A stretch of 42,808 bases of DNA from assembly GCF_900100785.1 (NCBI RefSeq), contig NZ_FNCP01000034.1, forward strand, positions 1 to 42,808. The letters are read 5' to 3'. Below are positions 7,290 through 14,971 of the stretch, in pieces; position 1 is the first letter of the stretch, and each line of letters opens with the position of its first letter. The notes beneath the pieces are model-generated. The model saw only the letters and a list, made by a program, of their open reading frames with translations. It was not told the DNA's origin and ran no database searches. Position numbers and translations under genes: made by a program. This DNA is from Desulfosporosinus hippei DSM 8344 (GTDB taxonomy: Bacteria > Bacillota > Desulfitobacteriia > Desulfitobacteriales > Desulfitobacteriaceae).

Positions 7290-7377
7290 AGCGGGTGGGA
7301 ATCCCGCCAAAACAAGGTTTAGCTAACCAAATTGTAGCGAGTCAAAGCCACACGGCAAAGGTAAGGCGTAATATTCT

Positions 7378-8295
7378 TCATAGCTTTATTGATTGGGGGG
7401 CCTTCATTTTTATTGCCTTAGCTATGGCCCCTGTCAAGCCTATCCCAACAGCGGAAATAAGTACTATTTCGGAAGCTGGAATATCCCTGGACCATGGCAT
7501 GATCATCAGATGAGAGCGCACACAGCTCACAGAATAATTGCTATCTCCTACAGTTACAAAACCTTTTATACGATAAGTATAGGGCGCAACGAAGTTCAGA
7601 AAACCCTGAAGTTCGTTGATCGTAACAGAAGGTAGTACCTTGATGATAAATGTCTGTGGCCTGTTTTCTGGGGTATTGGTGCAGTCTTGGCTCGCCGATT
7701 TTGAGGGCTGTAAATTCATCACTAATGTATTGATATTGATATTGCAGTAACTGGTAAAAAAGATAGGGGCATGGATATTGGCCTTACGTACTTCGGCCTG
7801 GATTTCGTCCTTAATTACGGGAGAAATCAGATCTTCTTTATTTACAAGAACAACCCCCGCCTGGGTCAACTGGTTCCCTACTGCCGGAAGAAGATCCTTC
7901 AATTCGAGAAAAGCTTCGCCGTCTAAAACACATATCGAACCTGAATAGTGGTACGGATGAACAGTGTATTTCTCGATTACCTCCAGAATCTGCTGCATGT
8001 TACCGGGATCCGCCAGTCCGGATGCTTCGATAAACAGATATTCGAAGTTTGGGGAGGACATATCGATAAGAGCCTTGATAAAGTTCTCCTTGATGCAGGA
8101 GCAGAATATTGAGCCGTTGGATAACTCACGCATAATAGTCCCGTCTTTTTCCAGCAAACGGGCATCGATATTGATTTCGCCGAATTCGTTGACGATAACC
8201 CCCACAGGGCTGTCCTTATAATAATGAAGCAAGCGCTCCATAAGCGTGGTTTTTCCCGTACCCAGAAAGCCTGTAAGCAGGATCAGTTGTGTCAT
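7378..8295 (-). CDS. CobW/COG0523-family GTPase (metallochaperone-like)
   Basis: A 305-residue P-loop GTPase. LTGFLGTGKTTLMERLL (residues 6-22) holds Walker A, IVNEFGEINIDARLL is the switch region, SNGSIFCSC (about residues 59-67) is a variant of the CxCC metal motif of the family, FEYLFIEASGLADP is the Walker B region, and VLVNKEDL is the guanine-specificity NKxD. The last third is a CobW C-terminal domain. Family members deliver zinc or cobalt to client enzymes. It follows the UroD-type methyltransferase by 41 bases on the same strand. That enzyme class is zinc-dependent, so a metal-insertion role for its neighbour is a reasonable inference. Vitamin B12-related delivery is the alternative. 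Confidence 0.85.
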   Translation of the reverse strand: MTQLILLTGFLGTGKTTLMERLLHYYKDSPVGVIVNEFGEINIDARLLEKDGTIMRELSNGSIFCSCIKENFIKALIDMSSPNFEYLFIEASGLADPGNMQQILEVIEKYTVHPYHYSGSICVLDGEAFLELKDLLPAVGNQLTQAGVVLVNKEDLISPVIKDEIQAEVRKANIHAPIFFTSYCNININTLVMNLQPSKSASQDCTNTPENRPQTFIIKVLPSVTINELQGFLNFVAPYTYRIKGFVTVGDSNYSVSCVRSHLMIMPWSRDIPASEIVLISAVGIGLTGAIAKAIKMKAPQSIKL

Positions 8296-8336
8296 AAAGC
8301 ATCATTCTTTCTCTCTGACATTTTATCGGCACATTC

Positions 8337-9713
8337 TCATTTGTTGTGCTTAGCATTGTAGCGTTTGGTTATCTCAGCGATCAATTCATCTCCATCGGGA
8401 ATGATGGAAATGTACACACTTTCCCCGTCAATGCACATAGTGGGAAGATTTTTCAGTCCCATTTTAGCAGTTCTGGCAATGTCTTCTTTGATAAAATACT
8501 TATATACAATATAGTCAGCCATATCTTTAATCTCATCAAAAATATCGGTGACACTTTTCACCATATAGGTGCAAGCGGCACATTGTTCCGGATCCAGCGT
8601 GAACAGTTCGATATAGACTTTATCCATGCCTGAGTAATTGGGAATCTCAATTTCAATCTGGTCAAAGTCGCTTGCGGAATAGTCGACAACCATGGCACGG
8701 GCCTCATCAGGATGATGGACAGCCAAAGCACAGGCAACTGTGTTTTCCAGAGGCACATCATAGGGCATATCACAGCCGGGACTGATTATAAGGTTGTGTT
8801 TGTTGTCGATGCTGTCCATCAAGTCCAGAACGCCCTTAATATTATCCTGTTGGGTACCAAAAAGCATGGTGGTTGTCAGGGGAATGTTACCACTCAGCGC
8901 AATGTTATACTGATCCGTAATCTCTTTGGCGGCAACCATATCGACGTTTTCGTCCACCGCCATGGAATCCGGATAGGTATCACACATCACTTTTATTTGA
9001 TAAGAAGCATTCCCGCAGACAAAGAAGGAAGACTTTACGCCTTTTAGCCGGATATAATCAAAGACAGCTTTGAAGGGCTCGTGCATCAGACTTGCAAATG
9101 CCTTCGGAGAAATCTGGCTGACCAACGGGTCGACTACAGCGATCACATCCATGCCGGCCTCGATATATAAGTCGGCCATTTTCTGCGCATACTCGGCACA
9201 AAAGGACGTGAGCTGTACCACGTAATCAGGATCTTTTCTAATATCTTTAAAAAAGTCGCTGCCGCGCAGATGGGAGGCCAGTGTCAATGGTCCGCAGATC
9301 AAACCGTAAAGCGCGGTTTCATTGCCAATTTCTTCTTTCATCACGCGCATTGCTTCCAAGACAACGGGTATCCGTCCGGATTCCGGTGTCGGGAATTTGC
9401 ATTTACAGGGAATCCCTTTTTCCTTGTCAAACAGGTGAGACACAACAGAGGGAGGGTTATAATCAGCCCACATAAGCTCACAACCAAGAATTTCGGCTTC
9501 TAGTTGCAAGTCAAAGGTAATTGGCATACCGTCCGGTTGATAAAGCTTGTATACTTCCCGCAGACTTTCGATCAATTTGGCGGAATCAGTTAAGACTTCT
9601 CTTCCTGAATACCCTTTTAGTTTTCCTGCATGGACACCCGCGAAAGGAATCCAGGGAAGCTGTCCGTTAGTATCCTCGTGATTCAACACCTTCATTAGCA
9701 ATTCTTTACCCAT
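8337..9713 (-). CDS. UroD-family (MtbA/MtaA-like) corrinoid methyltransferase with C-terminal thioredoxin-like domain
   Basis: A 458-residue protein. Residues 1 to about 345 form the UroD-fold methyltransferase domain of the MtaA/MtbA/CmuA group, which moves a methyl group from a methylated corrinoid protein to a thiol or folate acceptor. Residues from about 365 form a thioredoxin-like domain with CAAC (378-381) and the cis-proline region NLPTMCIDG. Family zinc ligands are a His-x-Cys pair and a later Cys. Here FFVCGN has C233 but Phe where His is usual, and C314 is in PGCD. The start follows AGGAGG. It is divergent from mtmC, and bacteria generally lack coenzyme M, so tetrahydrofolate is the likely final acceptor (inference). 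Confidence 0.85.
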   Translation of the reverse strand: MGKELLMKVLNHEDTNGQLPWIPFAGVHAGKLKGYSGREVLTDSAKLIESLREVYKLYQPDGMPITFDLQLEAEILGCELMWADYNPPSVVSHLFDKEKGIPCKCKFPTPESGRIPVVLEAMRVMKEEIGNETALYGLICGPLTLASHLRGSDFFKDIRKDPDYVVQLTSFCAEYAQKMADLYIEAGMDVIAVVDPLVSQISPKAFASLMHEPFKAVFDYIRLKGVKSSFFVCGNASYQIKVMCDTYPDSMAVDENVDMVAAKEITDQYNIALSGNIPLTTTMLFGTQQDNIKGVLDLMDSIDNKHNLIISPGCDMPYDVPLENTVACALAVHHPDEARAMVVDYSASDFDQIEIEIPNYSGMDKVYIELFTLDPEQCAACTYMVKSVTDIFDEIKDMADYIVYKYFIKEDIARTAKMGLKNLPTMCIDGESVYISIIPDGDELIAEITKRYNAKHNK

Positions 9714-9783
9714 TTTTGTATCCTCCTGACGTTTTGAAATGATTCATCCACCAAACCCCGGGTCAAATGCAAGGGCAATGTAT

Positions 9784-9823
9784 ACAAAGAGACGCTTCCG
9801 CTAAGCTGGTAAAGCGTCTTTGT
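9784..9823 (-). promoter_or_regulatory. Leader hairpin of the UroD-type methyltransferase gene
   Basis: ACAAAGAGACGCTT (9784-9797) pairs with AAGCGTCTTTGT (9812-9823) as a 12-bp stem with a 2-base bulge. It lies about 70 bases upstream of the minus-strand start. It could be an attenuator or terminator in the leader, or a plus-strand terminator, since TCTTTG follows on that strand. Confidence 0.5.
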
Positions 9824-9910
9824 CTTTGCTGTGATGAGTTACTTGTTGATTTTAAAGAAGTATAAATCATGGTCTAAAAATTGTGAAGCTACAATTTGAA
9901 AGGATTTTCA

Positions 9911-9990
9911 GGATACAATTTCTTCGGCGTTGAAATCGTCCAAATATAGCAAAGGGAATTGTATCCCGAAAAAATTCTGAAATTGTATCT
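9911..9990. promoter_or_regulatory. Three copies of a GGAATTGTATCC-like operator motif
   Basis: GGATACAATTTC at 9911-9922 is the inverse of GGAATTGTATCC at 9955-9966 (one mismatch) and of GAAATTGTATCT at 9979-9990. Their centres are 44 and 24 bp apart. They sit in the middle of the divergent region between the minus-strand methyltransferase and mtmC. They fit binding sites for a regulator of both units; the MocR-type protein at 17083 is one candidate (inference). Confidence 0.55.
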
Positions 9991-10238
9991 TTGATGCTGA
10001 GGAACGGTATCTTATAATTTGCATATAGATTCGGCACATGAGACGGACGAGACGTAGTGCTAAGCAGACAATGGGGTCGCAAATACTTATGACTCCTTTT
10101 TTTGTTGTCAATTATCGCTTTTGGGAGAATTGATCGCTGTTAAACAATCTTGTGCCAAATCAATCATATCGTTAGCATGTCTGTAATGAGTCAGTATTCT
10201 AGGCAAAAGAAAGTTCTACCAAAGGAGGAGAAACACAC

Positions 10239-10898
10239 TTGAGCGAAGAGATTTATGCTAAACTCAAAAAATCGATTGTGGAAATGGATACCGATTTAGC
10301 AGAAGAAGCAGCTAATGAGGCAATTGCAGCAGGCCTTGATCCGTTGGAGTGTATCAGCTCGGGGCTCTCGAAAGGCATGGCGGTTATGGGTGATTTGTTC
10401 GATGTAGGCGAAGCTTTTGTTCCTGATTTAATGATGGCTTCCGAGGCCTTCGAAACCGCAATCAATATTTTGACAAGTGCACTGTCTGTCGAGGAGAAAC
10501 ACAAATCTTCCAGTGGAAAAGTTATTATTCACACAGTGCAGGGCGATATTCACGATATTGGCAAGAACATAGTAAGTGTCATGTTGTCGGCAAACAACTT
10601 TGAAGTATTTGACCTTGGACGTGATGTGCCGGTTCCTTTAGTAATCAAAAAGGCTGAAGAATACGGTGTAGATCTTATCTGCGGTTCCGCTCTTATGACG
10701 ACAACAATGGCGTCGATGAAGGAAATTATCAATACTCTCAAGGAAGACGGAATTCGTGATAAATACATCGTCATGTTCGGAGGCGCTCCCGTATCAGCAA
10801 AGTGGTGTAGTGAAATCGGAGCAGACGGTTACACCGATACTGCCGCAGAGGTAGCTGCCATGGCTAAAGACTTGATTGCCAAGAAAAGAGGTGCCTAA
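10239..10898 (+). CDS. mtmC: Monomethylamine corrinoid protein MtmC
   Basis: A 219-residue cobalamin-binding protein. Residues 1-90 form the helical cap domain (IYAKLKKSIVEMD, then GMAVMGDLFDVGEAFVPDLM), and residues 94-215 form the B12-binding Rossmann domain. GDIHDIGKN holds the cobalt-ligand His105 of the DxHxxG motif. SALMTTTMASM and MFGGAPVSAKW contact the cofactor in the family. The start is TTG 10239, chosen because AAAGGAGGAG ends 8 bases before it and no ATG fits. mtmB begins 3 bases after its stop. In the cell it would accept the methyl group from monomethylamine via MtmB and pass it to the UroD-type partner. The MtmC name rests on MtmB next door; by itself it could be an MttC or MtbC. 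Confidence 0.88.
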   Translation: MSEEIYAKLKKSIVEMDTDLAEEAANEAIAAGLDPLECISSGLSKGMAVMGDLFDVGEAFVPDLMMASEAFETAINILTSALSVEEKHKSSSGKVIIHTVQGDIHDIGKNIVSVMLSANNFEVFDLGRDVPVPLVIKKAEEYGVDLICGSALMTTTMASMKEIINTLKEDGIRDKYIVMFGGAPVSAKWCSEIGADGYTDTAAEVAAMAKDLIAKKRGA

Positions 10899-10901
10899 TT
10901 A

Positions 10902-12293
10902 ATGAAGGCCATAGGGAAAAACGTTACGGTGTTTGACGTATATGATCGGGCCAAGAGCGGGCCCAAAATGGAAGAAAAAGATTGGGATTTCAAATTAATA
11001 CCGCAGACCGCCCGAAAATTGAAAGATAAGTACGGAATAAAGATGGACAAAAAAACAATTATTCCGGAGGACAAAGAACTTATCGACAAGCTGTTTAATG
11101 CAGGTTTGGAGATGCTGGTTGAGTGTGGAGTTTACTGCATGGATACCGGGCGGGTAATCAAGTACACAAAGGATGAGGTGCTTCATGCCATTAAAGCCGC
11201 ACCGGACCATTTCACTTACGGTGAAGGCAAAGAGGCCATAAATGTGGTGCCAAGGAGTTATAATTCGCCGAAAGCTCCCGTTATTCAGGGTGGCCCAACA
11301 GGCTCTCCCTGTTCTGAGGAACTGTTCCTGGCAATCCATCAGTCCTATGCCCAAGAACGAATCATAGATGCGATGGTTGACGGTGTGCTGCAGACTGTCA
11401 TGGGTAAGGACCCGTCCCCCGGTTCTCCCTGGGAGATACTGGCTGTACGATCAGAGGCTATACAAGTGCGCGAGGCACAGCTCAGAGCCGGACGCAAAGG
11501 CATGGGAACGTAGGGCAATGAGACATCATTAAGTGCCGCAGGGGTCATATCTGCTGACTTTGAAGGCGGCATGAGGCCATCTGATTCCCATGAGGTTTCT
11601 CAGCTGAATGAGCTCAAAATCGACGTAGGTGCGTTGGTTGTTGGAGCACATTACGCTACAGCTGGTGTAATCGTAATGGTAGAACAGATGCCTATCTTCG
11701 GCGGATACGCAGGTGGCCTGGAAGAGACCACCATCGTTGATGTCGCTACAACTTTAAACTCATTTGTAATGTTACAGGCCACCTGGCATCTGGATGGGCC
11801 GGTGCACGTGCGCTGGGGCATAACAACGACGAGAGAGGCTCTTGCCGTTGCTGGCCACGCAGCTCGTGCCATTGAAGAGAATACCCATCTGATCTTGGGA
11901 AATCAGTATTACACATTAGCAGGTCCCTGCACAGTCATGTGCTTACTGGAGACGGCAGCTCAGGCTATTACGGATACAGTCAGCGGACGAGAGATCTTGT
12001 CCGGTGTCGCTTCCGGTAAAGGAGTTGTCACCGATCTCTTTACAGCCATGGAAGCACGTTTCATGGGTGAGGTAGCCCATGCAGTTGCGGGAATGGATCT
12101 TCATGAAGTAAACATTCTGTTGGATAAACTTGTTTCCTTATATGAAAAGGATTATAAAACGGCACCTGAGGGGAAAACCTTCCAGGAATGCTATGATGTA
12201 AAGAAACTGGTTCCGACGGAGGAATATATCCAGGTTTACGATGAAGCTGTTAAAATTATGACTGATTTAGGCCTGACATATTGGAATGATTAA
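10902..12293 (+). CDS. mtmB: Monomethylamine methyltransferase MtmB with in-frame UAG (pyrrolysine)
   Basis: The reading frame is open from ATG 10902 to TAA 12293 except for one TAG at 11511-11513, codon 204, giving a 463-residue protein if read through. Both halves match the archaeal MtmB as I recall it, which has about 458 residues with pyrrolysine at 202. Shared segments include VFDVYDRAKSG, QGGPTGSP, GRKGMG just before the UAG, ETSLSA just after it, and DSHEVSQLNELKID, QMPIFGGYAGG and LSGVASGKGVVTD further on. The enzyme demethylates monomethylamine, with the Pyl imine holding the amine, and methylates MtmC. pylT and pylBCD follow directly. Bacterial pyl clusters more often carry the trimethylamine enzyme MttB, so MtmB is notable. 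Read without suppression, the gene would yield only a 203-residue fragment. Confidence 0.95.
11534..11571 (+). promoter_or_regulatory. PYLIS-like stem downstream of the mtmB amber codon
   Basis: TGCCGC (11534-11539) and GCGGCA (11566-11571) pair perfectly. Inside, TCA and TGA can add a short inner helix. The stem starts 20 bases after the UAG. A structure in a similar place follows the UAG of methanogen mtmB. Because the same bases also encode conserved residues, the pairing may simply reflect coding conservation. Confidence 0.45.
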
Positions 12294-12412
12294 TTTCAAT
12301 CAGGCATAACTACTATTACTGTATTAATCTGTCGGCAGCCTGTGGATTTTACGCTTATTGACACAGAGTGGTCCTTAAGTTCGATCGGCGGACTGTTGGC
12401 AGATGACTATAT

Positions 12413-12484
12413 GGAGGGTGGATCGTAGTGATCTTACGGACTCTAAATCCGTACAGCCGGGTGCGACTCCGGGACTCTTCGCCA
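12413..12484 (+). tRNA. pylT: tRNA-Pyl (CUA anticodon)
   Basis: A 72-base tRNA. The acceptor GGAGGGT pairs with ACTCTTC (two G-U pairs), followed by discriminator G and an encoded CCA. It has the odd features of tRNA-Pyl: one base between acceptor and D stem, D stem GATC/GATC with a 5-base loop, a 6-bp anticodon stem TACGGA/TCCGTA, loop CTCTAAA with anticodon CUA, and a very short variable loop. The T loop TGCGACT lacks the usual TTC. The T stem CCGGG/CCGGG has a central G-G mismatch as read. It decodes the UAG in mtmB and lies between mtmB and pylB. Confidence 0.95.
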
Positions 12485-12498
12485 TAATGCATTTCGGT

Positions 12499-12580
12499 AT
12501 ATAGGTGTCTGAAAGTCTAAACATTCGGGTATGTCTCGTTGAAGTATGTTTAGCACTTGCGGATTCCTATATTTTTTTAT
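12499..12580 (+). terminator. Nested hairpin with U-run between pylT and pylB
   Basis: The outer stem ATATAGG (12499-12505) pairs with CCTATAT (12566-12572), and the inner stem CTAAACAT (12517-12524) pairs with ATGTTTAG (12546-12553). Seven T's follow from 12572. It could release a pylT transcript or attenuate read-through into pylBCD. Confidence 0.65.
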
Positions 12581-12706
12581 TTCAAAAATGTATATCTAAA
12601 TTCATACGTTTGGGGATGGTGCATATGTTATGTTCGCTTGTTTTTCTGCCTTTTGGCACAAGATTAAAGATACAGGAAAGAAAAAGTTAAGCAGGAGGCT
12701 TACGGA

Positions 12707-13795
12707 ATGCTTGAAACAATACTCAGGAAATGCCATCAAGGAAATCAAATATCCTTCGAGGAAATTGTCTACCTATTGAGATGTCGGGATGAAAGTGAAA
12801 TGGAACGGATTTTTGCGGCAGCAAGAAAGGTTCGGCAAGCCGTATTCGGGAATAAAGTCTTTCTCTATAGTTTCGTCTATTTTTCAACCTACTGTCAGAA
12901 CAGCTGCACCTTTTGTTATTTCAGGAAAGAAAACTTGAATTCTCCTCGGTATCGCAAAACATTGCCGGAAGTGGTTAACATAGCTTTGGAATTAAAGAAG
13001 TCCGGAGTGCATTTGATTGATTTGACGACGGGAGACGATAGGTTTTATACAGAGCATCCGGAGAGACTGGCCTCAATTGTGAAAGCCGTAAAAGACGCAA
13101 CCGGTCTGCCTATCATGGTATCACCGGGAGTGTTGGACGAGCAGGGTTTAGAGCTGATTGAGGGGGCGGGGGCCGATTGGTATGCGTTGTATCAGGAGAC
13201 ACATCAACGAACCTTGTTTGAACAGCTGCGGCAAGGGCAAAGTTACGAAAAACGGATGATTGCCAAAGGATATGCCCGAGATCTGGGGATGCTCATTGAG
13301 GAAGGCTTGCTGACCGGAATCGGTGACACGTTAGAGGACAGGGTTCATTCCTTCAGAGAAATGAAAAAACTGGGAGCAAGGCAAATAAGGACTATGACCT
13401 TTGTCCCGCAAGAAGGAGCACCCTTTGCAGGTGTGGGGAATCAGGGATATCAAAACGAACTGCTGAATATCGCAGTTATGAGGCTGCTATTTCCGGATGT
13501 ATTGATCCCGGCATCCTTGGATGTAGAAGGCTTGGGCGGCCTTGAAAAGCGACTGATGGCTGGGGCAAACATCGTGACCTCTATCATTCCGCCGAGGCAG
13601 GGGTTCGCGGGGGTGGCAAACTGTAAAAATGACATTGATGAGGGCTTCCGTACGGTAGCGGGGATTCAGAATACATTGAAGAAATGTAATTTAGAGAATG
13701 CCACGGCCCAGGAATATAGCCGTTGGGTTGCAGACAGAAGAACTATTGATAAGCCTGCCGCCAGAAAATGTGCAGGGGATTATATTCGCGGTTAA
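12707..13795 (+). CDS. pylB: PylB, radical-SAM lysine mutase
   Basis: A 362-residue radical SAM enzyme that turns L-lysine into (3R)-3-methyl-D-ornithine, the first step of pyrrolysine synthesis. The iron-sulfur motif is C63-x3-C67-x2-C70 (STYCQNSCTFCYFR). Further family-like segments are LIDLTTGDD, MVSPGVLDEQG, YQETHQRTLFEQLR, GLLTGIGDTLEDR and FVPQEGAPFAG. The length is typical (about 350-360). The start ATG 12707 follows GCAGGAGG. The ending ATAQEYSRWVADRR resembles other PylB tails. pylC starts 12 bases after the stop, showing an operon. The neighbouring pylT, pylC and pylD exclude biotin synthase (BioB) or HydE as alternatives. Confidence 0.95.
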   Translation: MLETILRKCHQGNQISFEEIVYLLRCRDESEMERIFAAARKVRQAVFGNKVFLYSFVYFSTYCQNSCTFCYFRKENLNSPRYRKTLPEVVNIALELKKSGVHLIDLTTGDDRFYTEHPERLASIVKAVKDATGLPIMVSPGVLDEQGLELIEGAGADWYALYQETHQRTLFEQLRQGQSYEKRMIAKGYARDLGMLIEEGLLTGIGDTLEDRVHSFREMKKLGARQIRTMTFVPQEGAPFAGVGNQGYQNELLNIAVMRLLFPDVLIPASLDVEGLGGLEKRLMAGANIVTSIIPPRQGFAGVANCKNDIDEGFRTVAGIQNTLKKCNLENATAQEYSRWVADRRTIDKPAARKCAGDYIRG

Positions 13796-13807
13796 GGTGG
13801 GGATTTC

Positions 13808-14953
13808 ATGATAAAGATACTGGTCATCGGTGCAAAATTGCAAGGAGTTGAGGGGATATATCTGGCCAAAAAGGCCGGGTATCAGGTTACGGCTTTGGAT
13901 CACAATGGGGATGCTCCCGGCAGAGACCTGGCAGACGAATTCATCAAAGCGGAGGTCTTTGATGAAGAAGAGCTGCTCCCGCTGTTTTTGAAAGCGGATG
14001 TCGTGCTGCCGGCAATCGAGGATCATGAAGTCATTACCAAAGTGGAGGAGTACGGACGGAAAACGGGCACTAGAATCATGTTTGATGTTAATGCCTACAA
14101 TATTTCCCGTTCCAAACATCTCTCCCTTGAACTTTTTCAAAAAAACCGACTGCCGATACCCGCAATATACCCAGATTGTGGATTCCCTGTTATTTTGAAG
14201 CCGGACGAGGAAAGTGGCAGCAAGCATGTAAAGAAGGCTTATTGTCGTCACGAGGTAGAAGAATACCTGGAAACCCATAAAAACATTGATACTGTCATTC
14301 AGGAATATGTGGAGGGTGCCTCTTATTCTCTGGAAGTGATCGGGGACGGGAAACGTTTTTATTTTCCTCAGATTACAGAAGTTATAGTAGACGAGGACTA
14401 TGACTGCAAACGAATCGTTGCTCCTGCCAATCTGGCAGGGCAGGAAAAGCAAGAGATGCTGGAGATCGGTCAAAGGCTTGCGGAAATTCTGAAAATTAAG
14501 GGCATCTTCGACATTGAAGTGATCAGCCAGGCGGGAAAACTGAAAATACTAGAAATCGATGCCAGGCTGCCAAGCCAGACCCCGATCAGCGTATATCATT
14601 CAACGGGGATGAATATGGTGGAAATGATGACCGCGCTGGCATTAGGAAACCCCGAGAGCATCCGGATTCTTCCGGCAAAACAGGTTTGTCTGTACCAGCA
14701 GATACAGGTTTGTGACGGAATAATTAAAGTCACAGGAGAACATATCATTGGCTCTTGCCGCCAATTGAAGGTTCGCAAACAATTCTTTGGCTGCACAGAA
14801 GCCATCACCGACTATGAAGAAGGCAGCAGGGACTGGAAAGGAATTATTATCGTTACCGGGGAAACCGAACAGCAAGCCCAGGAAACATTTCTTAAGTTTA
14901 TTCAACAATTGAAGAAAGAGTTGGGAATCGAGGACTGGGAGTATATTGAATGA
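13808..14953 (+). CDS. pylC: PylC, ATP-grasp 3-methylornithine-lysine ligase
   Basis: A 381-residue ATP-grasp ligase that joins 3-methyl-D-ornithine to the epsilon-amine of L-lysine using ATP. The N-terminal part has the nucleotide-like fold start ILVIGAKLQGVEGIYLAKKAG. FPVILKPDEESGSKHVKKAY (about residues 121-140) is the ATP-binding loop, TVIQEYVEGASYSLEVIGDG follows, and LKILEIDARLPSQTP has the acidic and Asn/Arg-like metal-binding segment. The ribosome site AAGGTGGGGA lies just before ATG 13808. The order B-C-D and the close spacing match other pyl operons. Biotin-carboxylase-type ATP-grasp proteins are the only close alternative, and context excludes them. Confidence 0.94.
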   Translation: MIKILVIGAKLQGVEGIYLAKKAGYQVTALDHNGDAPGRDLADEFIKAEVFDEEELLPLFLKADVVLPAIEDHEVITKVEEYGRKTGTRIMFDVNAYNISRSKHLSLELFQKNRLPIPAIYPDCGFPVILKPDEESGSKHVKKAYCRHEVEEYLETHKNIDTVIQEYVEGASYSLEVIGDGKRFYFPQITEVIVDEDYDCKRIVAPANLAGQEKQEMLEIGQRLAEILKIKGIFDIEVISQAGKLKILEIDARLPSQTPISVYHSTGMNMVEMMTALALGNPESIRILPAKQVCLYQQIQVCDGIIKVTGEHIIGSCRQLKVRKQFFGCTEAITDYEEGSRDWKGIIIVTGETEQQAQETFLKFIQQLKKELGIEDWEYIE

Positions 14954-14971
14954 TGAAAGGAGTTCGGAGGT

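Larger units (their letters stand above)
9714..10238. other. Divergent control region between the UroD-type gene and mtmC
   Basis: These 525 bases separate the two divergent methylamine transcription units and hold no convincing gene. They contain a strong hairpin in the leader of the minus-strand gene (9784-9823) and three copies of a 12-bp motif (9911-9990), described separately. No cobalamin-riboswitch core was recognised. Confidence 0.6.
12294..12706. other. mtmB-pylB intergenic region holding pylT
   Basis: The region contains pylT (12413-12484) and a nested terminator-like structure (12499-12580). Upstream of pylT is a TTGACA at 12358-12363 but no good -10 at the right distance. CTGTCGGCAG and CTGTTGGCAG occur on either side of it as an imperfect direct repeat. 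From 12580 to 12690 I see no supported gene. Confidence 0.5.

Noticed and set aside
9714-10238. A cobalamin riboswitch in the methylamine control region
   Set aside because: The B12-box and core segments are not recognisable; only a hairpin and repeated motifs are seen.
10902-11513. mtmB read as two separate genes, 10902-11513 and 11571-12293
   Set aside because: The two frames are the same frame separated only by TAG. Protein similarity to MtmB continues across the codon, and pylT and pylBCD are adjacent.
12505-12690. A 61-codon reading frame between pylT and pylB
   Set aside because: Its first part is the nested terminator structure, it has no ribosome site, and the protein is not family-like.
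13691-14473. A long minus-strand reading frame of 260 codons
   Set aside because: It lies wholly opposite pylB and pylC, which are certain, and has no recognisable features.
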